Source: Sabellastarte sp. h YS-2021
Lineage: Eukaryota > Annelida > Polychaeta > Sabellida > Sabellidae
DNA: 64,000 nucleotides
Direction: 5' to 3'
Assembly (NCBI GenBank): GCA_964017235.1
Contig: OZ024940.1
Coordinates: forward strand, 27,398,573-27,462,572
The notes under the pieces are model-generated. The model was not told where the DNA came from. It worked only from the letters and a program-made list of their open reading frames with translations, and did no database searches. Shown here one piece after another: positions 1 through 12,063 of the stretch. Numbering within the stretch: position 1 is the first letter of the stretch; the number at the start of each line of letters is the position of its first letter. Position numbers and translations under genes: made by a program.

Positions 1-50
1 GTGAGTGAGAGGGAAACTGGCGGGTGACTGGGCTTGTTTTTTCCCTTTAA

Positions 51-63
51 TTTTTCTTTCAAA
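51..63 (-). terminator. Candidate U2 3' box
   Basis: On the minus strand this reads TTTGAAAGAAAAA, beginning 23 bases past the U2 3' end. Animal Pol II snRNA genes carry a loosely conserved 3' box (GTTT..AAA..AGA type) roughly 9-20 bases downstream that directs Integrator 3' processing. The match is partial and slightly distant because the palindrome intervenes. It is present in all intact units. Confidence 0.4.
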
Positions 64-85
64 TTCCCCCCAAATTTGGGGGGAA
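64..85. repeat. Perfect 22-bp palindrome abutting the U2 3' end
   Basis: Starting one base past the predicted U2 3' terminus is a perfect palindrome of two 11-base halves, TTCCCCCCAAA and TTTGGGGGGAA. It recurs at the same place in every intact unit, for example 1,050-1,071 and 2,032-2,053. The precursor RNA could form a hairpin with a C6/G6 stem right after the mature end. In the divergent last unit it is shortened to five Cs and Gs. It may help 3' processing or termination; this is inference. Confidence 0.75.
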
Positions 86-273
86 GTGGGCCACTCCTGG
101 AGGTACTGCAATACCAGGCCAACCCGTGGAGGGGTCGGAGCAAGCTCCTGCATCCCCTCCTAGTTCTAAAAATCAGTTTAATATCGAAGTGACCCTATGG
201 GCCACGTATCAGATATTAAGCTGATAAGAACAGATACTACACTTTGATCTTAGCCAAAAGGCCGAGAAGCGAT
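86..273 (-). ncRNA. RNU2: U2 snRNA, copy 1 of 27
   Basis: U2 snRNA is the spliceosomal RNA that pairs with the intron branch site. The 188-nt gene starts ATCGCTTCTCGGCCTTTTGG, identical to vertebrate U2. The branch-site recognition element GUAGUA is at nt 34-39, one base later than in human because of an extra A in AUCAAAG. The Sm site AUUUUUAG is at nt 101-108. Stem-loop IIb differs in sequence from human but still pairs (GTGGCCC/GGGTCAC around an ATA loop). Stem-loop III has GGAGC-TT-GCTCC, and stem-loop IV keeps TGGTATTGCAGTACCTCCA, the U2B''/A' binding loop. The 3' end at 86 is set by alignment to the GGUGCACC end of vertebrate U2 and gives the usual length. The next copy starts 986 bp away. 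Confidence 0.97.
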
Positions 274-317
274 GCCGGACCGGGCTCTTGAGACAAGTAT
301 TAAGTAGAGAGTCAATG

Positions 318-338
318 TCCACATTATGGTTGCGATCT
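318..338 (-). promoter_or_regulatory. Candidate proximal sequence element (PSE) of the U2 gene
   Basis: This segment lies 45-65 bp upstream of the U2 start, where SNAPc binds the PSE of animal snRNA genes. On the minus strand it reads GCAACCATAATGTGGA, with an AATGTGGA part that resembles vertebrate U2 promoters as I remember them. No TATA box follows at -25 to -30, as expected for a Pol II-type snRNA gene. It is repeated in all 27 units. The position is supported; the exact limits are a guess. Confidence 0.4.
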
Positions 339-840
339 TATGAATACTGAGCGCTTCACCTTAATGAATATCGGCCTTGTGAGCGAGTCTGAGCGCCCAT
401 CCTGGACTGTGTGGTCCGGACATCGCCTGACATAGGTGTGGCCACGATCTCAGTGTGTGGGGGAGAGGCACCCTTGAGCCAGGTCTCTCCTTGTAGAACA
501 CCCCTGTGCTTCACTGACTGTCAGTACAGAGCTGTGCAGGGCGTTTTGTGGACGTTTTCTGGCCTCTGAGAAGAGACAGGAAACAGCACTGGCTCAATTT
601 CAGTGATTCCCGACTCGATGCCAGTGCGTGTGGGGAGGGGCCCACTTGACACCACATCTCACTCTGACTGTGTGGGCAAATACTCTGTAACCTGGACCCG
701 CCCTGGCGGCCCTGTGAAAGAACTTCCCTTGGATGGAATTTGAAGAAACTCAAGTCGCTTGCAGGGTAGCAGTGAGTGTGTAGAGTTTCCTCACCAAGTC
801 GCTGTTCATTCGGGTGATTTTAAATTTAACAGGGTAAATT

Positions 841-995
841 TTCACAGGCAGACAAGACAATGGGTTGGGGGGGGGGTATATTCACAGGCAGACAAGACAA
901 TGGGTTGGGTGGGTGGGTGGGTGGGTGGGTGGGTGGGGGGGGGTGAGTGAGTGAGTGAGTGAGTGAGTGAGTGAGTGAGTGAGTGAGTGAGTGAG
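841..995. repeat. Spacer microsatellite block of unit 1: 40-bp direct repeat, G tracts, (GGGT)n, (GTGA)n
   Basis: A motif starting TTCACAGGCAGACAAGAC occurs twice, at 841 and 881, each followed by a G tract. Then come seven or eight GGGT repeats, a G9-10 run and about thirteen GTGA repeats. Equivalent blocks occur in every unit (about 1,827-1,976, 2,810-2,963, and so on) and differ in repeat number, which explains nearly all unit-length variation. The G-rich strand is the plus strand, the template for U2 transcription, and the GGGT runs can form G-quadruplexes. Confidence 0.9.
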
Positions 996-1071
996 AGGGA
1001 AACTGGCGGGTGACTGGGCTTGTTTTTTCCCTTTAATTTTTCTTTCAAATTCCCCCCAAATTTGGGGGGAA

Positions 1072-1259
1072 GTGGGCCACTCCTGGAGGTACTGCAATAC
1101 CAGGCCAACCCGTGGAGGGGTCGGAGCAAGCTCCTGCATCCCCTCCTAGTTCTAAAAATCAGTTTAATATCGAAGTGACCCTATGGGCCACGTATCAGAT
1201 ATTAAGCTGATAAGAACAGATACTACACTTTGATCTTAGCCAAAAGGCCGAGAAGCGAT
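1072..1259 (-). ncRNA. RNU2: U2 snRNA, copy 2
   Basis: 188 nt, no difference from copy 1 seen. 982 bp to the next copy. Confidence 0.96.
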
Positions 1260-2053
1260 GCCGGACCGGGCTCTTGAGACAAGTATTAAGTAGAGAGTCA
1301 ATGTCCACATTATGGTTGCGATCTTATGAATACTGAGCGCTTCACCTTAATGAATATCGGCCTTGTGAGCGAGTCTGAGCGCCCATCCTGGACTGTGTGG
1401 TCCGGACATCGCCTGACATAGGTGTGGCCACGATCTCAGTGTGTGGGGGAGAGGCACCCTTGAGCCAGGTCTCTCCTTGTAGAACACCCCTGTGCTTCAC
1501 TGACTGTCAGTACAGAGCTGTGCAGGGCGTTTTGTGGACGTTTTCTGGCCTCTGAGAAGAGACAGGAAACAGCACTGGCTCAATTTCAGTGATTCCCGAC
1601 TCGATGCCAGTGCGTGTGGGGAGGGGCCCACTTGACACCACATCTCACTCTGACTGTGTGGGCAAATACTCTGTAACCTGGACCCGCCCTGGCGGCCCTG
1701 TGAAAGAACTTCCCTTGGATGGAATTTGAAGAAACTCAAGTCGCTTGCAGGGTAGCAGTGAGTGTGTAGAGTTTCCTCACCAAGTCGCTGTTCATTCGGG
1801 TGATTTTAAATTTAACAGGGTAAATTTTCACAGGCAGACAAGACAATGGGTTGGGGGGGGGGTATATTCACAGGCAGACAAGACAATGGGTTGGGTGGGT
1901 GGGTGGGTGGGTGGGTGGGTGGGGGGGGGTGAGTGAGTGAGTGAGTGAGTGAGTGAGTGAGTGAGTGAGTGAGTGAGAGGGAAACTGGCGGGTGACTGGG
2001 CTTGTTTTTTCCCTTTAATTTTTCTTTCAAATTCCCCCCAAATTTGGGGGGAA

Positions 2054-2241
2054 GTGGGCCACTCCTGGAGGTACTGCAATACCAGGCCAACCCGTGGAGG
2101 GGTCGGAGCAAGCTCCTGCATCCCCTCCTAGTTCTAAAAATCAGTTTAATATCGAAGTGACCCTATGGGCCACGTATCAGATATTAAGCTGATAAGAACA
2201 GATACTACACTTTGATCTTAGCCAAAAGGCCGAGAAGCGAT
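2054..2241 (-). ncRNA. RNU2: U2 snRNA, copy 3
   Basis: 188 nt, intact. 987 bp to the next copy; the spacer beyond it lacks two bases in the first CAGACAAGAC motif near 2,824. Confidence 0.96.
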
Positions 2242-3040
2242 GCCGGACCGGGCTCTTGAGACAAGTATTAAGTAGAGAGTCAATGTCCACATTATGGTTG
2301 CGATCTTATGAATACTGAGCGCTTCACCTTAATGAATATCGGCCTTGTGAGCGAGTCTGAGCGCCCATCCTGGACTGTGTGGTCCGGACATCGCCTGACA
2401 TAGGTGTGGCCACGATCTCAGTGTGTGGGGGAGAGGCACCCTTGAGCCAGGTCTCTCCTTGTAGAACACCCCTGTGCTTCACTGACTGTCAGTACAGAGC
2501 TGTGCAGGGCGTTTTGTGGACGTTTTCTGGCCTCTGAGAAGAGACAGGAAACAGCACTGGCTCAATTTCAGTGATTCCCGACTCGATGCCAGTGCGTGTG
2601 GGGAGGGGCCCACTTGACACCACATCTCACTCTGACTGTGTGGGCAAATACTCTGTAACCTGGACCCGCCCTGGCGGCCCTGTGAAAGAACTTCCCTTGG
2701 ATGGAATTTGAAGAAACTCAAGTCGCTTGCAGGGTAGCAGTGAGTGTGTAGAGTTTCCTCACCAAGTCGCTGTTCATTCGGGTGATTTTAAATTTAACAG
2801 GGTAAATTTTCACAGGCAGACAAGCAATGGGTTGGGGGGGGGGTATATTCACAGGCAGACAAGACAATGGGTTGGGTGGGTGGGTGGGTGGGTGGGTGGG
2901 TGGGTGGGGGGGTGAGTGAGTGAGTGAGTGAGTGAGTGAGTGAGTGAGTGAGTGAGTGAGTGAGAGGGAAACTGGCGGGTGACTGGGCTTGTTTTTTCCC
3001 TTTAATTTTTCTTTCAAATTCCCCCCAAATTTGGGGGGAA

Positions 3041-3228
3041 GTGGGCCACTCCTGGAGGTACTGCAATACCAGGCCAACCCGTGGAGGGGTCGGAGCAAGC
3101 TCCTGCATCCCCTCCTAGTTCTAAAAATCAGTTTAATATCGAAGTGACCCTATGGGCCACGTATCAGATATTAAGCTGATAAGAACAGATACTACACTTT
3201 GATCTTAGCCAAAAGGCCGAGAAGCGAT
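3041..3228 (-). ncRNA. RNU2: U2 snRNA, copy 4
   Basis: 188 nt, intact. 982 bp to the next copy. Confidence 0.96.
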
Positions 3229-4022
3229 GCCGGACCGGGCTCTTGAGACAAGTATTAAGTAGAGAGTCAATGTCCACATTATGGTTGCGATCTTATGAAT
3301 ACTGAGCGCTTCACCTTAATGAATATCGGCCTTGTGAGCGAGTCTGAGCGCCCATCCTGGACTGTGTGGTCCGGACATCGCCTGACATAGGTGTGGCCAC
3401 GATCTCAGTGTGTGGGGGAGAGGCACCCTTGAGCCAGGTCTCTCCTTGTAGAACACCCCTGTGCTTCACTGACTGTCAGTACAGAGCTGTGCAGGGCGTT
3501 TTGTGGACGTTTTCTGGCCTCTGAGAAGAGACAGGAAACAGCACTGGCTCAATTTCAGTGATTCCCGACTCGATGCCAGTGCGTGTGGGGAGGGGCCCAC
3601 TTGACACCACATCTCACTCTGACTGTGTGGGCAAATACTCTGTAACCTGGACCCGCCCTGGCGGCCCTGTGAAAGAACTTCCCTTGGATGGAATTTGAAG
3701 AAACTCAAGTCGCTTGCAGGGTAGCAGTGAGTGTGTAGAGTTTCCTCACCAAGTCGCTGTTCATTCGGGTGATTTTAAATTTAACAGGGTAAATTTTCAC
3801 AGGCAGACAAGACAATGGGTTGGGGGGGGGGTATATTCACAGGCAGACAAGACAATGGGTTGGGTGGGTGGGTGGGTGGGTGGGTGGGTGGGGGGGGGTG
3901 AGTGAGTGAGTGAGTGAGTGAGTGAGTGAGTGAGTGAGTGAGTGAGAGGGAAACTGGCGGGTGACTGGGCTTGTTTTTTCCCTTTAATTTTTCTTTCAAA
4001 TTCCCCCCAAATTTGGGGGGAA

Positions 4023-4210
4023 GTGGGCCACTCCTGGAGGTACTGCAATACCAGGCCAACCCGTGGAGGGGTCGGAGCAAGCTCCTGCATCCCCTCCTAG
4101 TTCTAAAAATCAGTTTAATATCGAAGTGACCCTATGGGCCACGTATCAGATATTAAGCTGATAAGAACAGATACTACACTTTGATCTTAGCCAAAAGGCC
4201 GAGAAGCGAT
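4023..4210 (-). ncRNA. RNU2: U2 snRNA, copy 5
   Basis: 188 nt, intact. 979 bp to the next copy; the upstream spacer has a private G-to-A change at 4,480. Confidence 0.96.
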
Positions 4211-5001
4211 GCCGGACCGGGCTCTTGAGACAAGTATTAAGTAGAGAGTCAATGTCCACATTATGGTTGCGATCTTATGAATACTGAGCGCTTCACCTTA
4301 ATGAATATCGGCCTTGTGAGCGAGTCTGAGCGCCCATCCTGGACTGTGTGGTCCGGACATCGCCTGACATAGGTGTGGCCACGATCTCAGTGTGTGGGGG
4401 AGAGGCACCCTTGAGCCAGGTCTCTCCTTGTAGAACACCCCTGTGCTTCACTGACTGTCAGTACAGAGCTGTGCAGGGCATTTTGTGGACGTTTTCTGGC
4501 CTCTGAGAAGAGACAGGAAACAGCACTGGCTCAATTTCAGTGATTCCCGACTCGATGCCAGTGCGTGTGGGGAGGGGCCCACTTGACACCACATCTCACT
4601 CTGACTGTGTGGGCAAATACTCTGTAACCTGGACCCGCCCTGGCGGCCCTGTGAAAGAACTTCCCTTGGATGGAATTTGAAGAAACTCAAGTCGCTTGCA
4701 GGGTAGCAGTGAGTGTGTAGAGTTTCCTCACCAAGTCGCTGTTCATTCGGGTGATTTTAAATTTAACAGGGTAAATTTTCACAGGCAGACAAGACAATGG
4801 GTTGGGGGGGGGTATATTCACAGGCAGACAAGACAATGGGTTGGGTGGGTGGGTGGGTGGGTGGGTGGGTGGGGGGGGGGGTGAGTGAGTGAGTGAGTGA
4901 GTGAGTGAGTGAGTGAGTGAGTGAGAGGGAAACTGGCGGGTGACTGGGCTTGTTTTTTCCCTTTAATTTTTCTTTCAAATTCCCCCCAAATTTGGGGGGA
5001 A

Positions 5002-5189
5002 GTGGGCCACTCCTGGAGGTACTGCAATACCAGGCCAACCCGTGGAGGGGTCGGAGCAAGCTCCTGCATCCCCTCCTAGTTCTAAAAATCAGTTTAATAT
5101 CGAAGTGACCCTATGGGCCACGTATCAGATATTAAGCTGATAAGAACAGATACTACACTTTGATCTTAGCCAAAAGGCCGAGAAGCGAT
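5002..5189 (-). ncRNA. RNU2: U2 snRNA, copy 6
   Basis: 188 nt, intact. 978 bp to the next copy. Confidence 0.96.
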
Positions 5190-5979
5190 GCCGGACCGGG
5201 CTCTTGAGACAAGTATTAAGTAGAGAGTCAATGTCCACATTATGGTTGCGATCTTATGAATACTGAGCGCTTCACCTTAATGAATATCGGCCTTGTGAGC
5301 GAGTCTGAGCGCCCATCCTGGACTGTGTGGTCCGGACATCGCCTGACATAGGTGTGGCCACGATCTCAGTGTGTGGGGGAGAGGCACCCTTGAGCCAGGT
5401 CTCTCCTTGTAGAACACCCCTGTGCTTCACTGACTGTCAGTACAGAGCTGTGCAGGGCGTTTTGTGGACGTTTTCTGGCCTCTGAGAAGAGACAGGAAAC
5501 AGCACTGGCTCAATTTCAGTGATTCCCGACTCGATGCCAGTGCGTGTGGGGAGGGGCCCACTTGACACCACATCTCACTCTGACTGTGTGGGCAAATACT
5601 CTGTAACCTGGACCCGCCCTGGCGGCCCTGTGAAAGAACTTCCCTTGGATGGAATTTGAAGAAACTCAAGTCGCTTGCAGGGTAGCAGTGAGTGTGTAGA
5701 GTTTCCTCACCAAGTCGCTGTTCATTCGGGTGATTTTAAATTTAACAGGGTAAATTTTCACAGGCAGACAAGACAATGGGTTGGGGGGGGGGTATATTCA
5801 CAGGCAGACAAGACAATGGGTTGGGTGGGTGGGTGGGTGGGTGGGTGGGTGGGGGGGGGTGAGTGAGTGAGTGAGTGAGTGAGTGAGTGAGTGAGTGAGT
5901 GAGAGGGAAACTGGCGGGTGACTGGGCTTGTTTTTTCCCTTTAATTTTTCTTTCAAATTCCCCCCAAATTTGGGGGGAA

Positions 5980-6167
5980 GTGGGCCACTCCTGGAGGTAC
6001 TGCAATACCAGGCCAACCCGTGGAGGGGTCGGAGCAAGCTCCTGCATCCCCTCCTAGTTCTAAAAATCAGTTTAATATCGAAGTGACCCTATGGGCCACG
6101 TATCAGATATTAAGCTGATAAGAACAGATACTACACTTTGATCTTAGCCAAAAGGCCGAGAAGCGAT
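5980..6167 (-). ncRNA. RNU2: U2 snRNA, copy 7
   Basis: 188 nt, intact. 975 bp to the next copy; the GGGT tract between them is shortened and interrupted by a GGGG near 6,815. Confidence 0.96.
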
Positions 6168-6954
6168 GCCGGACCGGGCTCTTGAGACAAGTATTAAGTA
6201 GAGAGTCAATGTCCACATTATGGTTGCGATCTTATGAATACTGAGCGCTTCACCTTAATGAATATCGGCCTTGTGAGCGAGTCTGAGCGCCCATCCTGGA
6301 CTGTGTGGTCCGGACATCGCCTGACATAGGTGTGGCCACGATCTCAGTGTGTGGGGGAGAGGCACCCTTGAGCCAGGTCTCTCCTTGTAGAACACCCCTG
6401 TGCTTCACTGACTGTCAGTACAGAGCTGTGCAGGGCGTTTTGTGGACGTTTTCTGGCCTCTGAGAAGAGACAGGAAACAGCACTGGCTCAATTTCAGTGA
6501 TTCCCGACTCGATGCCAGTGCGTGTGGGGAGGGGCCCACTTGACACCACATCTCACTCTGACTGTGTGGGCAAATACTCTGTAACCTGGACCCGCCCTGG
6601 CGGCCCTGTGAAAGAACTTCCCTTGGATGGAATTTGAAGAAACTCAAGTCGCTTGCAGGGTAGCAGTGAGTGTGTAGAGTTTCCTCACCAAGTCGCTGTT
6701 CATTCGGGTGATTTTAAATTTAACAGGGTAAATTTTCACAGGCAGACAAGACAATGGGTTGGGGGGGGGGTATATTCACAGGCAGACAAGACAATGGGTT
6801 GGGTGGGTGGGTGGGGTGGGTGGGGGGGGGTGAGTGAGTGAGTGAGTGAGTGAGTGAGTGAGTGAGTGAGTGAGTGAGAGGGAAACTGGCGGGTGACTGG
6901 GCTTGTTTTTTCCCTTTAATTTTTCTTTCAAATTCCCCCCAAATTTGGGGGGAA

Positions 6955-7142
6955 GTGGGCCACTCCTGGAGGTACTGCAATACCAGGCCAACCCGTGGAG
7001 GGGTCGGAGCAAGCTCCTGCATCCCCTCCTAGTTCTAAAAATCAGTTTAATATCGAAGTGACCCTATGGGCCACGTATCAGATATTAAGCTGATAAGAAC
7101 AGATACTACACTTTGATCTTAGCCAAAAGGCCGAGAAGCGAT
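6955..7142 (-). ncRNA. RNU2: U2 snRNA, copy 8
   Basis: 188 nt, intact. 985 bp to the next copy. Confidence 0.96.
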
Positions 7143-7939
7143 GCCGGACCGGGCTCTTGAGACAAGTATTAAGTAGAGAGTCAATGTCCACATTATGGTT
7201 GCGATCTTATGAATACTGAGCGCTTCACCTTAATGAATATCGGCCTTGTGAGCGAGTCTGAGCGCCCATCCTGGACTGTGTGGTCCGGACATCGCCTGAC
7301 ATAGGTGTGGCCACGATCTCAGTGTGTGGGGGAGAGGCACCCTTGAGCCAGGTCTCTCCTTGTAGAACACCCCTGTGCTTCACTGACTGTCAGTACAGAG
7401 CTGTGCAGGGCGTTTTGTGGACGTTTTCTGGCCTCTGAGAAGAGACAGGAAACAGCACTGGCTCAATTTCAGTGATTCCCGACTCGATGCCAGTGCGTGT
7501 GGGGAGGGGCCCACTTGACACCACATCTCACTCTGACTGTGTGGGCAAATACTCTGTAACCTGGACCCGCCCTGGCGGCCCTGTGAAAGAACTTCCCTTG
7601 GATGGAATTTGAAGAAACTCAAGTCGCTTGCAGGGTAGCAGTGAGTGTGTAGAGTTTCCTCACCAAGTCGCTGTTCATTCGGGTGATTTTAAATTTAACA
7701 GGGTAAATTTTCACAGGCAGACAAGACAATGGGTTGGGGGGGGGGTATATTCACAGGCAGACAAGACAATGGGTTGGGTGGGTGGGTGGGTGGGTGGGTG
7801 GGTGGGGGGGGGTGAGTGAGTGAGTGAGTGAGTGAGTGAGTGAGTGAGTGAGTGAGTGAGTGAGAGGAAACTGGCGGGTGACTGGGCTTGTTTTTTCCCT
7901 TTAATTTTTCTTTCAAATTCCCCCCAAATTTGGGGGGAA

Positions 7940-8127
7940 GTGGGCCACTCCTGGAGGTACTGCAATACCAGGCCAACCCGTGGAGGGGTCGGAGCAAGCT
8001 CCTGCATCCCCTCCTAGTTCTAAAAATCAGTTTAATATCGAAGTGACCCTATGGGCCACGTATCAGATATTAAGCTGATAAGAACAGATACTACACTTTG
8101 ATCTTAGCCAAAAGGCCGAGAAGCGAT
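7940..8127 (-). ncRNA. RNU2: U2 snRNA, copy 9
   Basis: 188 nt, intact. Its downstream microsatellite edge near 7,865 lacks one G. 985 bp to the next copy. Confidence 0.96.
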
Positions 8128-8924
8128 GCCGGACCGGGCTCTTGAGACAAGTATTAAGTAGAGAGTCAATGTCCACATTATGGTTGCGATCTTATGAATA
8201 CTGAGCGCTTCACCTTAATGAATATCGGCCTTGTGAGCGAGTCTGAGCGCCCATCCTGGACTGTGTGGTCCGGACATCGCCTGACATAGGTGTGGCCACG
8301 ATCTCAGTGTGTGGGGGAGAGGCACCCTTGAGCCAGGTCTCTCCTTGTAGAACACCCCTGTGCTTCACTGACTGTCAGTACAGAGCTGTGCAGGGCGTTT
8401 TGTGGACGTTTTCTGGCCTCTGAGAAGAGACAGGAAACAGCACTGGCTCAATTTCAGTGATTCCCGACTCGATGCCAGTGCGTGTGGGGAGGGGCCCACT
8501 TGACACCACATCTCACTCTGACTGTGTGGGCAAATACTCTGTAACCTGGACCCGCCCTGGCGGCCCTGTGAAAGAACTTCCCTTGGATGGAATTTGAAGA
8601 AACTCAAGTCGCTTGCAGGGTAGCAGTGAGTGTGTAGAGTTTCCTCACCAAGTCGCTGTTCATTCGGGTGATTTTAAATTTAACAGGGTAAATTTTCACA
8701 GGCAGACAAGACAATGGGTTGGGGGGGGGGTATATTCACAGGCAGACAAGACAATGGGTTGGGTGGGTGGGTGGGTGGGTGGGTGGGTGGGGGGGGGTGA
8801 GTGAGTGAGTGAGTGAGTGAGTGAGTGAGTGAGTGAGTGAGTGAGGAGAGGAAGACTGGCGGGTGACTGGGCTTGTTTTTTCCCTTTAATTTTTCTTTCA
8901 AATTCCCCCCAAATTTGGGGGGAA

Positions 8925-9112
8925 GTGGGCCACTCCTGGAGGTACTGCAATACCAGGCCAACCCGTGGAGGGGTCGGAGCAAGCTCCTGCATCCCCTCCT
9001 AGTTCTAAAAATCAGTTTAATATCGAAGTGACCCTATGGGCCACGTATCAGATATTAAGCTGATAAGAACAGATACTACACTTTGATCTTAGCCAAAAGG
9101 CCGAGAAGCGAT
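8925..9112 (-). ncRNA. RNU2: U2 snRNA, copy 10
   Basis: 188 nt, intact. Its downstream microsatellite edge near 8,845 is a GGAGAGGAAGACTGG variant. 985 bp to the next copy. Confidence 0.96.
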
Positions 9113-9909
9113 GCCGGACCGGGCTCTTGAGACAAGTATTAAGTAGAGAGTCAATGTCCACATTATGGTTGCGATCTTATGAATACTGAGCGCTTCACCT
9201 TAATGAATATCGGCCTTGTGAGCGAGTCTGAGCGCCCATCCTGGACTGTGTGGTCCGGACATCGCCTGACATAGGTGTGGCCACGATCTCAGTGTGTGGG
9301 GGAGAGGCACCCTTGAGCCAGGTCTCTCCTTGTAGAACACCCCTGTGCTTCACTGACTGTCAGTACAGAGCTGTGCAGGGCGTTTTGTGGACGTTTTCTG
9401 GCCTCTGAGAAGAGACAGGAAACAGCACTGGCTCAATTTCAGTGATTCCCGACTCGATGCCAGTGCGTGTGGGGAGGGGCCCACTTGACACCACATCTCA
9501 CTCTGACTGTGTGGGCAAATACTCTGTAACCTGGACCCGCCCTGGCGGCCCTGTGAAAGAACTTCCCTTGGATGGAATTTGAAGAAACTCAAGTCGCTTG
9601 CAGGGTAGCAGTGAGTGTGTAGAGTTTCCTCACCAAGTCGCTGTTCATTCGGGTGATTTTAAATTTAACAGGGTAAATTTTCACAGGCAGACAAGACAAT
9701 GGGTTGGGGGGGGGGTATATTCACAGGCAGACAAGACAATGGGTTGGGTGGGTGGGTGGGTGGGTGGGTGGGTGGGGGGGGTGAGTGAGTGAGTGAGTGA
9801 GTGAGTGAGTGAGTGAGTGAGTGAGTGAGTGAGAGGGAAACTGGCGGGTGACTGGGCTTGTTTTTTCCCTTTAATTTTTCTTTCAAATTCCCCCCAAATT
9901 TGGGGGGAA

Positions 9910-10097
9910 GTGGGCCACTCCTGGAGGTACTGCAATACCAGGCCAACCCGTGGAGGGGTCGGAGCAAGCTCCTGCATCCCCTCCTAGTTCTAAAAATCAG
10001 TTTAATATCGAAGTGACCCTATGGGCCACGTATCAGATATTAAGCTGATAAGAACAGATACTACACTTTGATCTTAGCCAAAAGGCCGAGAAGCGAT
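9910..10097 (-). ncRNA. RNU2: U2 snRNA, copy 11
   Basis: 188 nt, intact. 982 bp to the next copy. Confidence 0.96.
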
Positions 10098-10891
10098 GCC
10101 GGACCGGGCTCTTGAGACAAGTATTAAGTAGAGAGTCAATGTCCACATTATGGTTGCGATCTTATGAATACTGAGCGCTTCACCTTAATGAATATCGGCC
10201 TTGTGAGCGAGTCTGAGCGCCCATCCTGGACTGTGTGGTCCGGACATCGCCTGACATAGGTGTGGCCACGATCTCAGTGTGTGGGGGAGAGGCACCCTTG
10301 AGCCAGGTCTCTCCTTGTAGAACACCCCTGTGCTTCACTGACTGTCAGTACAGAGCTGTGCAGGGCGTTTTGTGGACGTTTTCTGGCCTCTGAGAAGAGA
10401 CAGGAAACAGCACTGGCTCAATTTCAGTGATTCCCGACTCGATGCCAGTGCGTGTGGGGAGGGGCCCACTTGACACCACATCTCACTCTGACTGTGTGGG
10501 CAAATACTCTGTAACCTGGACCCGCCCTGGCGGCCCTGTGAAAGAACTTCCCTTGGATGGAATTTGAAGAAACTCAAGTCGCTTGCAGGGTAGCAGTGAG
10601 TGTGTAGAGTTTCCTCACCAAGTCGCTGTTCATTCGGGTGATTTTAAATTTAACAGGGTAAATTTTCACAGGCAGACAAGACAATGGGTTGGGGGGGGGG
10701 TATATTCACAGGCAGACAAGACAATGGGTTGGGTGGGTGGGTGGGTGGGTGGGTGGGTGGGGGGGGGTGAGTGAGTGAGTGAGTGAGTGAGTGAGTGAGT
10801 GAGTGAGTGAGTGAGAGGGAAACTGGCGGGTGACTGGGCTTGTTTTTTCCCTTTAATTTTTCTTTCAAATTCCCCCCAAATTTGGGGGGAA

Positions 10892-11079
10892 GTGGGCCAC
10901 TCCTGGAGGTACTGCAATACCAGGCCAACCCGTGGAGGGGTCGGAGCAAGCTCCTGCATCCCCTCCTAGTTCTAAAAATCAGTTTAATATCGAAGTGACC
11001 CTATGGGCCACGTATCAGATATTAAGCTGATAAGAACAGATACTACACTTTGATCTTAGCCAAAAGGCCGAGAAGCGAT
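10892..11079 (-). ncRNA. RNU2: U2 snRNA, copy 12
   Basis: 188 nt, intact. 984 bp to the next copy. Confidence 0.96.
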
Positions 11080-11875
11080 GCCGGACCGGGCTCTTGAGAC
11101 AAGTATTAAGTAGAGAGTCAATGTCCACATTATGGTTGCGATCTTATGAATACTGAGCGCTTCACCTTAATGAATATCGGCCTTGTGAGCGAGTCTGAGC
11201 GCCCATCCTGGACTGTGTGGTCCGGACATCGCCTGACATAGGTGTGGCCACGATCTCAGTGTGTGGGGGAGAGGCACCCTTGAGCCAGGTCTCTCCTTGT
11301 AGAACACCCCTGTGCTTCACTGACTGTCAGTACAGAGCTGTGCAGGGCGTTTTGTGGACGTTTTCTGGCCTCTGAGAAGAGACAGGAAACAGCACTGGCT
11401 CAATTTCAGTGATTCCCGACTCGATGCCAGTGCGTGTGGGGAGGGGCCCACTTGACACCACATCTCACTCTGACTGTGTGGGCAAATACTCTGTAACCTG
11501 GACCCGCCCTGGCGGCCCTGTGAAAGAACTTCCCTTGGATGGAATTTGAAGAAACTCAAGTCGCTTGCAGGGTAGCAGTGAGTGTGTAGAGTTTCCTCAC
11601 CAAGTCGCTGTTCATTCGGGTGATTTTAAATTTAACAGGGTAAATTTTCACAGGCAGACAAGACAATGGGTTGGGGGGGGGGTATATTCACAGGCAGACA
11701 AGACAATGGGTTGGGTGGGTGGGTGGGTGGGTGGGTGGGTGGGGGGGGGTGAGTGAGTGAGTGAGTGAGTGAGTGAGTGAGTGAGTGAGTGAGTGAGGAG
11801 AGGAAACTGGCGGGTGACTGGGCTTGTTTTTTCCCTTTAATTTTTCTTTCAAATTCCCCCCAAATTTGGGGGGAA

Positions 11876-12063
11876 GTGGGCCACTCCTGGAGGTACTGCA
11901 ATACCAGGCCAACCCGTGGAGGGGTCGGAGCAAGCTCCTGCATCCCCTCCTAGTTCTAAAAATCAGTTTAATATCGAAGTGACCCTATGGGCCACGTATC
12001 AGATATTAAGCTGATAAGAACAGATACTACACTTTGATCTTAGCCAAAAGGCCGAGAAGCGAT
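11876..12063 (-). ncRNA. RNU2: U2 snRNA, copy 13
   Basis: 188 nt, intact. Its downstream microsatellite edge near 11,796 is a GGAGAGGAAACTGG variant. 982 bp to the next copy. Confidence 0.96.

Noticed and set aside
274..840. A second small RNA gene (5S, U1, U5, tRNA) linked to U2 in the spacer
   Set aside because: 5S and other snRNA genes are linked to U2 in some bivalves, so I read the spacer for their conserved motifs on both strands and found none.
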